NCBI GenBank assembly: GCA_947184155.2
Contig: CAMXCT020000434.1
Location: 165,633-229,632 of the forward strand
Length of the DNA: 64,000 bases
Source: Cladocopium goreaui
Taxonomy: Eukaryota; Sar; Dinophyceae; Suessiales; Symbiodiniaceae
Direction: 5' to 3'
In this document: positions 10,296 through 19,916 of the stretch, one piece after another
Position numbering within the stretch: the first letter of the stretch is position 1
Layout of the letters: each line of letters starts with the position of its first letter
Position numbers and translations under genes: made by a program
The notes under the pieces: generated by a model
Told to the model about the DNA's origin: nothing
The model's database searches: none
The model's input: only the letters and a program-made list of their open reading frames with translations

Positions 10296-11900
10296 CTATT
10301 TCTTGTTTCCTTTTCCTTTTGGCGGGTCCTTCTTGCACTCCCGATTTTGGTGTGCACCCAAACAGATCTGACATCGGTGCGCTCGGTTTGCCGCACAGGG
10401 CTCCGAGCAAGCGTCCGGGGTAGCTCCTTTCGCCCAAGTATAACACAGCTCTCGCCCTTCTGGCGTGCTGTGGAAGAGCCCTCCCCATTTCTTTGGATGG
10501 GTTTTGTTCGTAAAACGGTCCTCCACCTTGGGCTTCGTGGCCTGCTTCTTTTCTTTGTCTGAGCCTTCTCCTGGACTCTCCTTCTTTCTTTTCTTCGTCT
10601 TCTTGTTGGCCGGCGACGTCGGTCCCAAAGGAGCTGTTGCACCCAATGCCGCTTCCACGTTGGCCAATGATGCTTTTGCCCCCTCTGACACTGGCTCGAG
10701 TGTTGGTTGCACTTGGCTCCCCATTCTTGCCAAGAAGGCGACCGCTGGCCTCCTGACATTGGAATCCCAGTATTGGTGATCCAACGCCGCGGCTTGAAAC
10801 ACTCCATCCCAGGGGGTTGCCGGGTTGAAGTCCACGTCCAGCGGCACTTTGCCTTCGTTGTGCGCTCTTTGCAGGTTCCTTCGAATGTGTTCGAACCTTT
10901 CGGCTCTCATTCGATCCTCGGCTGGCATTAGTAGGTGCCAGCACTCCGGAAACTCCTGACAGAGCTCTTTGAACGCCTCGAAGTATCGCTCGAGGGAGTG
11001 AGGTTGGACCACAAGCGGCCTCCTCGTCACCATGCCTCGGGTAGCGCTCACTGGCGCTCCCCCAGCCGGTGCCGCCGTCGCATTGTAGCGCAGCATGAAT
11101 AGCACTGCACGGTAGACTCTGAAGCAGGCTTGCCACGCCTGAAAGTGAGGCGGTCCCGGAATATCGGCCGCTTTCCACGTGCCATCCAGCTGAAAGGAAT
11201 AACTTTTCGTTTTCATGGCTCGTTGTATTCTTCTCCCAAAGGGTGTCAGGATGGAGAAGTCTGCGTAAGGGCTTTCGTCCCTCACCACAACCTTGTCTTC
11301 CATCGCTGCGACCTGAAGATCGGTCGGCTCCACTTCTGGCAATGGGTCCGCACCAGTGATTTCCCGATGGTTTTCGTAGTAGATGCCCATCTCTGCCCTT
11401 GTCTTTGTTGCCACTTCTGTGTCGTCTGTCTGGTCCAACACATTTGACAACTTCACCTTCTTTGGTGACGGTTGGTTCTGTGCAGCCAATGCCGGGGCTG
11501 CCAGTGGCATTCCACTCACTGGTGGACTTGCCCCAACCGCGGCCCTGACCGCCGAGGAGGACTCTGCTCCTGGCAGCATAGGGTCCAAGTCCTCCAATCC
11601 CACGGCCTGCCTGGCCACCCGCCACGCCAACGCCATCTGGATCGTCTCTGTGACGTTGGGATCGCGTGTCGGAGGCGGACTGCCATCCGCCGGGGCGGCA
11701 CCAGAGGGGATCCGCAGGCCCAAAATTGTTTTCTGCAGGACGGAGGCTGGGACCATGGCCAAGATCCGGACACTGGGTGGATTGCCAAGATGTTTGGCAA
11801 ACAACGCCCATAGATCTGCGTCCACAGCTGCGAAGGTGACCACATCGGCCAGTGAATTCAGCGTAGCCAATTCGGCCGGTGAAGCAAGTAAAGATGCCAT
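10296..11900 (-). CDS. Gag-like protein of the YR retrotransposon
   Basis: A 534-residue frame starting with ATG at 11900, the first ORF after A1. The N-terminal half is helical and Ala/Pro-rich, the centre carries a conserved-looking region with many aromatic residues (…S-P-Y-A-D-F-S…R-R-I-Q-R-A-M), followed by a very basic Lys-rich stretch. The C-terminus has a zinc-knuckle-like cluster, C-Q-I-C-x3-H-x4-C, preceded by C-x3-C, suited to binding the element's RNA. The frame is intact, unlike the downstream ORFs. It ends at a single TAG (AAG AAA TAG GAG) that separates it in frame from the MT-RT region, so Gag-Pol could be made by stop readthrough. Confidence 0.7.
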   Translation of the reverse strand: MASLLASPAELATLNSLADVVTFAAVDADLWALFAKHLGNPPSVRILAMVPASVLQKTILGLRIPSGAAPADGSPPPTRDPNVTETIQMALAWRVARQAVGLEDLDPMLPGAESSSAVRAAVGASPPVSGMPLAAPALAAQNQPSPKKVKLSNVLDQTDDTEVATKTRAEMGIYYENHREITGADPLPEVEPTDLQVAAMEDKVVVRDESPYADFSILTPFGRRIQRAMKTKSYSFQLDGTWKAADIPGPPHFQAWQACFRVYRAVLFMLRYNATAAPAGGAPVSATRGMVTRRPLVVQPHSLERYFEAFKELCQEFPECWHLLMPAEDRMRAERFEHIRRNLQRAHNEGKVPLDVDFNPATPWDGVFQAAALDHQYWDSNVRRPAVAFLARMGSQVQPTLEPVSEGAKASLANVEAALGATAPLGPTSPANKKTKKRKKESPGEGSDKEKKQATKPKVEDRFTNKTHPKKWGGLFHSTPEGRELCYTWAKGATPDACSEPCAANRAHRCQICLGAHQNRECKKDPPKGKGNKK

Positions 11901-12190
11901 AGCACAGAAGCTTCCAATGCATCAATCCTGCTTAGGACTGAAAGGAAAGTCCCGCACCGACGGCCGGGGGGGGCTGACCTGATGCGGCGTAGCCCTCCGG
12001 GAGCCTTTGGGACACCGCCCAAGGCAGCCGAAGCACAGGCCACACGCGCAGCCCCACACCCAGCAGATCACCAGCAAGCCGCACAGGACCCACTGAGGAT
12101 TAAAGCCGGCGGAGGACAAAGTCGCGGGTGTCCAAAGAATCAGCTCGGTGCCCATCAAAAGACAAAAAACACCAGACACCCGAGCAGTTC

Positions 12191-13136
12191 AGCAGCAGTA
12201 GTTTTGCCTGTACTGGTCGAAGAACGCGCCGACAGCAGCGCAAGAACAGCACAGGGAGGCAGCGCCGGAGCGCTGCGACACCACCCTAAGGAAAAGAGAC
12301 GGGTACCTAAGTAGGTTCCAAGGAGCAACCTTAGCCCAACAGGGAGACACGACCCACCAGCAGTCTCAAACCAGATCATCCATCCCCTTTGGGGTACCTA
12401 AGGGACCAAATGGTCTGAACCACTTTTCCCATCCAAACAGCATGCTCAGAAGAACCCCCCATTTTCCACCATCCGAAACGTTTAAGGATGGGGTCCTTCG
12501 CCACCAGGTTGCTGGGTCTAAGTTCACATTCCCAGCATATATGGTCCCAGTTCCCAAGTCCACCACAGTTCCAGATACAAGAGGTATCAAAAGGACCTCC
12601 GTTCTGAAAGCATGCAGGGCTGCACGCCGCACCAAGAAGCACCGTACGAAAGGAAGAGTTGACATCCAACAACTTTCTCATACCTTTAAAATCAAATTGT
12701 AAGAAATCCTGAATGGTATAATCAAAATCCTGATTGTCATGTCTGTCCTGGTCAAGAAATTTAACAACCATGAACCACCTCCATCCATCCCGAAGTCTAT
12801 GTTGCAACTCCGAAACCCAGTCCACATCCGGCAGCCTAAGGTCAATTTTACAAAAAGAACCTTGGATAGCCCAAACCCAGGGCTGTTGAACTTGCCAGCC
12901 CTTATCATCCATCCACTGTTTAAAGGCATCCAAAGGACTGCCACGTTTAGCATCCCATTCCAACTGGAAGTGGTGTTTCAAGTAATGAACAACCCTAACC
13001 AGATTAACTCCAACCAAACAATCAACATGAGTCAAACCCCCAACCAAGATACTACGCAGATACTTCGAAGCTCTGTACAAGGATCTCTGGCCTCTACACA
13101 GGGCCGCCCAGACCCGATCCGCGCTACGCTGAGTAG
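12191..13136 (-). mobile_element. 5'-truncated LINE (non-LTR) fragment
   Basis: The fragment is flanked by GACACCCGAGCAGTTC at 12175-12190 and 13137-13152; A2 has this 16-mer once, so it is the target-site duplication. A minus-strand frame (13080-12376, 234 residues) is Trp-rich and ends in a cysteine-histidine cluster C-x3-C-G…H-I-C-W-E-C, resembling the C-terminal zinc-binding segment of LINE reverse transcriptases. No RT catalytic core remains, as expected for 5' truncation. There is no poly-A tail; the presumed 3' end reads CTGCTGCT on the minus strand. The element family is not identified. Confidence 0.65.
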
Positions 13137-13186
13137 GACACCCGAGCAGTTCTCACACACCACTAGTCCAAGCTGCACACTGGCAG

Positions 13187-13202
13187 CTTGAGCCAAAATG
13201 GC
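13187..13202 (-). other. Dinoflagellate spliced-leader relic in A1
   Basis: Same 16 bases as at 4242-4257, CTTGAGCCAAAATGGC on the plus strand, at the same place within A1. It lies about 105 bases inside the element's 5' end and in the sense direction of Gag. Confidence 0.7.
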
Positions 13203-13312
13203 ATGTGGGAACTGCAAGATCAACCACGCTGGGAGGTGGTGTGTTAAACCTCCCACCCACAACCATGCAATTTCACTCGCAATGTTCTTACATACATTTG
13301 TATTTCAAAACA

Positions 13313-15430
13313 AACTGGTCTCCAGCAAAAAAAGGCCGTTGAACCAGTTCCACCACGTCCCTCCAAAGCTTTCAGACTCTAGTCACTAGTCTGCCATTCT
13401 CACGAGGATGCTTAAGGATTAAAAATTGAGCCATCCAGCAAGGCAAACCAAATCATGGTCTCAACCTGTAACCTCTCCGAACTCTTTGACAAATTGCAAA
13501 GAGTGGATCAGACTGGAGCCCAAGGCTCTGTATCTCCACAAACCCTGGGAACATTTTGGGACTTTTGCAGTTTTTTTTTCTGATTTATTTTGTGATTTGG
13601 ATATCTTTATGGGCCATACCACCATACCCCAGTAAACCTCCCCATCCGTCGATCCATTGCCATCCCAGGCTCCGTCAAGGGCACGTTCAGGCGAGCGCAC
13701 GTGAGGGGTGAGCATTCACCTCAATCGCAGCCAGCAGTAGTTGGCCGCGATCCAAAACCAAGGGGGTACCAATTGGGCACCAATGAGGTACTACTGTCAT
13801 GGGAAACTAATAGACCATAGTGGTGTCAATTATTGATGAGTTTCAACTAATGACTAATATAATATAATCTAATATCAAATATCCAATTCTTGAAGGGTCC
13901 GTAATTTTGGGCCATGGCCAAGTTACTGATCTGTGAGATGCGCAGGAGCGTCTGTAGATTGAAGAACTAGATGCAACTTAGACTCGTCTTCGTGAGACGG
14001 CCATCTGTTTGATCAGCACGTCTTGAGGGAGAAAGGCGTTCCAAACAGCAAAAGTGGATTGAATGTAATGAGTGTCTTCAAGCATGAGCCCCACTTCCAT
14101 GGGCTAAACCCATCGTCGTTTCCGGTCTACTCTCAAAAAGGCTAACTTGGTGGGCGGGGAATTTTGGACATGGCTGAACAAAACAATACAATAAACTGTA
14201 TACAATTCATTCCCCTCCCACAACCATCATCAGGTTTGCCGCATGGCTCAGTTGCCGAGCTGCTGAAAGGATCCACTCAAAGTGGGTGTTCTGCGACGTC
14301 CCGCAAAGCCGTCTTCCGTGCCTGGTGGATTCATCGGTGCGTGGTAAAACCATCAAGATACCCAAAATCATCTATAATCATCTACAAATGGGGACCCTCC
14401 ACTCCCATGTTTGATTCCCAGAAAGTGAGCTCGGCTCAAACATGCTCAAACATTTGTGTGTGCCAAGGTGTACCAAGGGGTCACACTCACTGACCTGAAG
14501 TAGTAATTTCTGGTCAATCCATTGTAAGATCTTGGGCTGAGGGATTCGATCATTCGAAACCATGCCAAGTTCGACGATGGCAAATGCACCCCGTCTACAT
14601 CATCCTACCGTGTAAGGTTAAATTGGCCACAGGCACCTCATGAAAATCTATGAAAATCTGCTATCCCATGTAGTCATGGTCCATGTACATCCCACCGTCC
14701 TGGGATTGGTACCACGAGACCGCAGCTCGCACGCCCACATCTTCCTTGGCCAGGTGACCATACGGTGCACACGGATTCTAACTTAGCTGCCAAATCTGCC
14801 AAACCTATCCATGGAAGAAGTTCTTCAGATTTTATTCTGGCCAATGGGCCGATGGTTCAGTGGTAACTGGATGAAGCATCGACCTCGATGAGGGGAGTTT
14901 GGAGTTTGGAGATCCGTAAACAAGTCATGAGAGCTAGCATGTGTTTGTCCAAGACACCTCCAGGACGTACCCGTATCCATTGTATCTGGCTGCCACTGGC
15001 TGCCACTCTGGCAGCGTGGTAACGCCAAAGAAGGGCACGATTCGCAGCGTAGCCTTGGAATGAACTCACATTGCATGCTGGCGATCAGAAAGTGGCGGTG
15101 GCTCTTGCGGTGCCAGGCAACAGCATGCTCCCCACCACCCAGCCCACTTTTTGAAAGCAATTCGCCAAGATGCGTAAGCAACATTCGGCATGCAATGGCG
15201 CGTATGGCCGGAACATTCCCGGTGGGCAAGAACGGTTTTGTTCCTGAACAATATGGGGATGGGTCAAATGTTAAGCCCTATGAGATCACAGATTTTAGTA
15301 TATGTTGAGTATTAACCATCTACTTATTGAGGTACCCAATTTTGACCCATAGCCATATCAGGTTTAGAAAATGTTGTAAGTTTGGCCAGTTTGGCCGGAT
15401 GAGCCCTCCCTCAAGGACAATCGGAGAATC
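13313..15430. other. Right part of duplication copy A, then intergenic DNA
   Basis: 13313-14325 pairs with 29011-30005 of copy B. From 14325 to 15430 I see no convincing coding segment, RNA gene or named repeat. The 14260-14325 segment corresponds to a possible exon in copy B (29915-30000) but has a one-base deletion. Confidence 0.5.
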
Positions 15431-17635
15431 TCAAGCTGACATCAGCTCGGCGGCTGTGGCAGCATCTGCTTCATCTCCGCCATTGCAAGTGTCGAAGACA
15501 CAGTTCACGAAGACCTGGTCGGCAGGTCGCCATGTGAAAACATGTGAAACCCCGACCTTTGTACAAGGGGAAACCTAGATGTTGAAACCCTGGTGGCCCA
15601 TTGATCACAAGTCATATGAGTCATATTTTCTTTTTCATGATTCATATGGGTGAAAAGGAATTTCTCGAACCCCGGGCCATAGTTGGTCTATCCCCACCTC
15701 GGAATGGACATTCGGGAAATGCTTGGCACACATGGTGGTGGCCTCTTCGCTGCAAGGCCCTTGCAGCACCGACAGCTCAGTAGGTTTGCCTTGCATCTTA
15801 CTTTCCAAATCCACGCTGGCCTCTTCACTCCCTCCCAGGGACTGCCAAGTCTCTTCAACCTTGCGGGAGCGGGACTTGCAAGACTTGCGGGGCTTACCGG
15901 GCTTCCAGGGCTTGCGGGGCTTGCGGCGGGACTTGGCTTGCGGGGCTTGCGGGACCTACGGGACTTAGGGCTTGCGGGACTTGCGGGGCTTCCACTTGCG
16001 GGACCTGCAGGACTTGCGAAACTTGCAGGACTTGCGGGGCTTGGCTTTTGGGGCTTTTGGGGCTTTTGGGGCTTGCTTGCGGGACTTGCGGGACTTAGGG
16101 CTTGCGGGACCTGCGGCACTTAGGGCTTGCGGGACTTGCGGGGCTTGCGGGCCTTCCGGGGCTTGCGGGACCTGCGGGATTTAGGGCTTGCGGGACTTGT
16201 GGGGCTTGCGGGACTTGCCAATCTACACAAGAAACCACATCATGCCAACATGCATCCTCCCGACCTTGAACTCTGAGTCTGCTTTCATGCTCATGTCCTG
16301 GTCAAGTCGGAGAAGATGGTTCCCTGTCTTGATGCTGCCAGGAGCAGTCCCCAATTGCCCACCGACATGCGCCAGCTCGCTCTTTCTAAACATGTTCACC
16401 TTGAAATCCATGTGCTTGCCAATTCGGCAATTGCTGACGAGCTTCGCGATCTTTCGGTGCTCTTGCTTCATGGTGATGGTCTGCATGAACACGTCTTTGA
16501 ACTCTTTGTGCTTGCGAGCTCCCTTGGCCTTGAACTGGATGGGTGATGTGTCGTTTCCGCGAAGCGTGTGCCATGCACAGTCCTTCACGGTCATTTCCAT
16601 CGTTTTGCCAGACGTCTCCTTGAGAAGTAGCGCTTGTGTTGTGAACCTGCAAGAAGCCCGAGGATGTCTATCATTGTCTATTGCTTTATCATGTGTTCTC
16701 ATGTTTATCATGGTTTATCGCGTTTTATCATGTTTTATCTGCCCATATCTGCCCCACCTGGGCCCTCCATAGGCAGCCAACAGCTCCAAGTCCGCTTGTC
16801 CTTTCTTGAAGCTCCAAGCCCTGAAAGTGCCCTCTCGCAGCAACGTGTAGCGAGCGCCATGAAGAGTTTGAATGTGTGGGTCTCCATTCACAATCCCCGG
16901 ATCATTATTTTGGACAATGCAAGAGCACATTCTCTGCAAAGTACGCCCCGGGATAGCATCTCCTCCTCCGCTCACTGCACAATTCATGAAACTTCGATCT
17001 GAAATCAAAAAGAGTTGGGCCTGTTGTCCGCCGCCCCAATCAAATCCGTGAAAGTACAAGATTCCGAGGTTCTTGGACCTCTGTGGAACACCAGACGCTT
17101 GGAAGACCTGTGTAGTTAAAACCTGGTAACCTGTGTTCAAATTTGTGAATGCCTTTTCAAGGTCTGTCTGTGTGGCGCTCTTCATCGTGTCTAAGTCGCA
17201 AATGCCCGACACTGCTTCACAAGCATCATCGCAGCTTTGTGAAGAAACTCCTGACAGGGAGTGCGTAGAGTCCGTAGAGCAGAGATTTTGCAAAACATCT
17301 TCACCAAAAAAAACTCGAAACTTTCCCAAGAAACATCACATATGACGGGGTGTTTTGTTGGGAGGATGGCCCATGGTCCAAGCATATATGTATGTATATA
17401 TACGTCCTGACTCGGCTCTAGGTTCCCACGAAATGAACATTGACAGAATGACTATGAACCAGCTATACCCAAAATTGCTGCCCTGAGCGCCTAGAACCCA
17501 GACAGAAGTCGAGCTTTGAGACTTGGGCAACTGCACAAGGGCATTGTCTTCGTGACAAGTGTCATTTGTGCATCCCACGGCATCCTGGAAGAATCCCGAA
17601 CTCAGCAGCAACATCCACAGGATCATCCACGCCAT
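15431..17635 (-). CDS. Secreted VWD-domain protein, five exons
   Basis: Exons (minus strand): 17635 to about 17500, about 17300-16758, 16646-16265, 15859-15698, 15514-15431. Exon 1 starts with ATG and a signal peptide (M-A-W-M-I-L-W-M-L-L-L, cleavage likely after A-V-G), followed by Cys pairs. Exon 2 is Cys-rich and ends in the VWD signature N-G-D-P-H-I-Q-T-L…Y-T-L. Exon 3 continues the VWD fold (…E-M-T-V-K-D-C-A-W-H). Exon 4 holds W-Q-S-L-G-G-S and two Cys. Exon 5 has N-C-V-F-D-T-C-N-G-G-D-E and ends at TGA (15433-15431). The last three junctions fit AG|GT…AG|G and keep frame. It should be an extracellular or cell-surface protein; the partner is unknown. The exon 1/2 junction is the weakest. 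Confidence 0.7.
15860..16220. repeat. CTTGCGGGA minisatellite inside a VWD-gene intron
   Basis: GGACTTGCGGGGCTTGCGGG-type units of 9 and 15 bases repeat for about 350 bases and fill most of the intron between exons 3 and 4. Both strands give open frames (Leu-Ala-Gly or Ala-Ser-Pro repeats) that are by-products. The intron's acceptor CGCAAG is itself one repeat unit, so the array runs up to the splice site. Confidence 0.85.
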
Positions 17636-17639
17636 TGAG

Positions 17640-18690
17640 ATTCTCTATAGGGAACAGTTCGAAATGAGATTTGAATCGATTTGGACACTGTTTGTCACTT
17701 GAGCAAAGAGCGGTGCCCGCCAAGCCGCGCAAGTGCAGATCACAGATTGCAAAGAGGAAAATGCAGATGGTCACTGTACTGTGGCAACATTGCAGTAGCA
17801 TGTGATTTTACATCATGCGAATCATGTGCAACGTTGCCACATTGGGTGGCAACATCTGGCCACAAAAATGGTGCTGTTTCCCATGCGGGTTACCAAATCC
17901 TGATGGTCCTCCCTGAATCGGAGTGAGCTCCAACTGAGCTCAGGGCACATCCGAGCCATGCCCTCGATGCGAAATGCACCCCCTCTAGCTCCATCCTGAA
18001 ACGTGAGACGCTTAGAAGCCGCAAATGTGGCCAAACCTTTGGCATGCAATAAACAAAAGTCAAGGGCAGTCAAGGGCAGTCAAGGGCAGTCAAGGGCCTA
18101 AAGTGCCCTCAAGTTTTGCAACCCTCTCGAGTGTACAAACAATCAACAGCAGCAACAACATACTGTGCGAGTAGTTTCCGCACCTCACAGAAATTGGCAA
18201 CGGTGCAGAGGTCTTGTGATATCGTGATATACATTCCAAAGCTGGTACAGCCGCTAAATCCCATGCAGCTTCGGGGTGCCGGGCCCTTGCTTTGCTCGCC
18301 TTCATGGCCTGATACGCCTACAGACTCTCACTTAGCTACCAACTGTTTCCACCAGATTTTTTCATCAAATCTTCGTGGAGTCCGTGATGGCCAATGGTCA
18401 CTGGGTGAAGCATTTCGAGTTCAGAAATGTTCATCAAATGCCAAAATCTATCCAAGAAAGTCTACTGTAAATGCCAAGGCACCACCTTCCCTGCAAAGAA
18501 AAGTATCATGCATCTTTGCAGCCACAGGGCTGCAACATCTGCAACGCAAGATAGCCCATGCAGGTGCACTGAAACTGGATGCAAACCAAGTCTTGCTGGT
18601 ATGTGCTTATTCTAATCTTATTCTGCCATCCTTTTGTCCTTTAAAATTGCATAGAACTTGGCTCGCACTGCTACACTCTATGGCCGTGGA
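17640..18690. other. Intergenic region upstream of the VWD gene
   Basis: No reliable gene found. It should contain the promoter of the VWD gene, but no core element can be named. A short tandem of GTCAAGGGCA (four units) lies at 18059-18098. Confidence 0.4.
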
Positions 18691-19916
18691 TGCCTCCTCC
18701 AAAATGGCTCCCAGTTCCACTCAGCGCTGAATTGTTTCGAGTAATTCCCGCACATTTGGATTCCCGCAAATTCCCGCAACATCCCGCAACTGCTTTGATG
18801 CCCTGTAAAGCATGTGCAATTGCCATTTGATCAAGGCATTGGTAGCTGGTAGTTCCTATAAGGTAGGCTCCACATGCATCGAAACATCCTCCAAATCCCA
18901 ACCTTAGGGGCTTTCCAACAAATCTGCCAGGTTTTTGGGTGTCGGATTCTTAGTTCCAACATGTCCCAACTCACAGTTCCCCCATCAAAATGACCAAAGG
19001 TTATCAAAGATTGCAGGAGCTGCCGCCATTGTTTCTTCAGTCTCTTGCTCAGCTCCGCAGCTCCAGCGAAAGATCCTGGGTTTGCGGAACTTGATGGCTG
19101 TAGATGACTGTGCTTTCCTAAAGGCTTCTGATAAGGTCCCCAGGATTTTCGGTTCCCAGGCTTGCCTTCCACCTGTCTTCAAAACTGTGAGCCTTCGAGC
19201 TAGTTGAAGATTCAAGGACTTTGGTGAACTCCTGGGGAAAAAAAACAGAGCAGAACCGACAGAACCCAAGTGCATATCGACCCCCCAACACCTCGAACGT
19301 GGACCCTCCCTCAACCCTGTCTTGATTCCAGCTGAGCATCTTAGCCCCTCGTCCCAAAAAGGTACAGGGCGCGTTCACCTCTTTGGGGCAGCGGCAGAAG
19401 TGCTGATGTACCTCGCTAGGAGTGGTGGGGTTGGGGAGATCGCACATGGGATGGCTCAATCGTACCTTGGGACGGTGACCCAATGGCTGGTGAGTTTGAG
19501 GATCTAACGCATCCAATGTCTCGCAAAAAGAATGTGAGTGGCAACATCCACATGTTACCCACGAAGGGGTTAAATTTGAGGCCCACAACCACCACCCAAG
19601 TTGCCCAAGTTCGATCTCAATCCAAGCTGCATAAGGCAAGCTATCAAACTCATAGCACTCTTTGGCCTCGAAGCCACCGCCCCCGGGCATCTTCAAACAT
19701 CGAAGAATATTTGTCACCTCACTGTACAAAACAGTTCCCAATTTCAGTTGCCTTAAATCGCCAATAATACATATATATATAATAGTATCTATTATCTTCA
19801 TGTATCTACTGATTCCCATGAACTTTGAGTTTCAAATTCACCCAAGACTACGGCTTCACGCCTCACACCCCAGTTCTTGTTTGATCCGTTGAAGCCACCA
19901 GGTACCTCCCAGGTAC

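Larger units (their letters stand above)
3924..13307 (-). mobile_element. Tyrosine-recombinase retrotransposon with split direct repeats and an MTase-RT fusion
   Basis: The element is read on the minus strand. Its ends are defined by the empty site in copy B (29006-29010): AAACA stands once there, but in copy A at 3919-3923 and 13308-13312 with the element between, and again at the internal junction 4363-4367. Terminal structure is A1 (13307 down to 12160, split by a LINE) - ORFs - B1 (4584-4368) - A2 (4362-4177) - B2 (4150-3924), the split-direct-repeat plan of PAT/Ngaro-type YR elements. ORFs in order are Gag, UAG, MT-RT-RNase H, and zinc finger plus tyrosine recombinase. This copy is decayed: at least four frame changes and one internal amber. 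A methyltransferase-like domain placed before the RT differs from DIRS1, where an N6-type MT follows RNase H. Confidence 0.85.
12160..13307 (-). repeat. Split direct repeat A1 (element 5' end), split by a LINE
   Basis: A1 consists of 13307-13153 and 12190-12160 and matches A2 almost base for base. It is interrupted by the LINE fragment at 12191-13136 plus the extra target copy. A1 should contain the promoter and the 5' end of the element's RNA. Confidence 0.8.
817..14325. other. Segmental duplication, copy A (interrupted)
   Basis: Without its two large insertions (1124-2377 and 3924-13307) this region is about 2.9 kb and aligns by eye along its length with copy B at 18694-30005. Landmarks: 817 pairs with 18694; 2384-3180 with 19007-19850; 3500-3918 with 28513-29005; 13313-14325 with 29011-30005. 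Substitutions and small indels are frequent, so the duplication is not very recent. Copy A looks like the decayed copy: one glycosyltransferase-like exon has lost its acceptor AG and a downstream segment (14260-14325) has a one-base deletion against copy B. Confidence 0.85.

Noticed and set aside
9010-11925. 971-residue minus-strand ORF
   Set aside because: Gly/Arg/Ser-rich shadow frame across Gag and MT-RT; the true frames carry the recognisable motifs.
15688-16184. Collagen-like or Leu-Ala-Gly-rich proteins on both strands
   Set aside because: They are translations of a CTTGCGGGA minisatellite lying in an intron; both strands are open because of the repeat.
14560-18420. Weak similarity between about 14565-14900 and 17940-18420 (shared short words such as AAATGCACCCC and ACTTAGCT)
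   Set aside because: Too short and scattered to call a repeat by eye; a pairwise alignment would be needed.
18694-18730. Possible spliced-leader word (AGCCATTTTGG on the minus strand)
   Set aside because: Only 11 bases match and the flanks differ; not enough to claim a relic.
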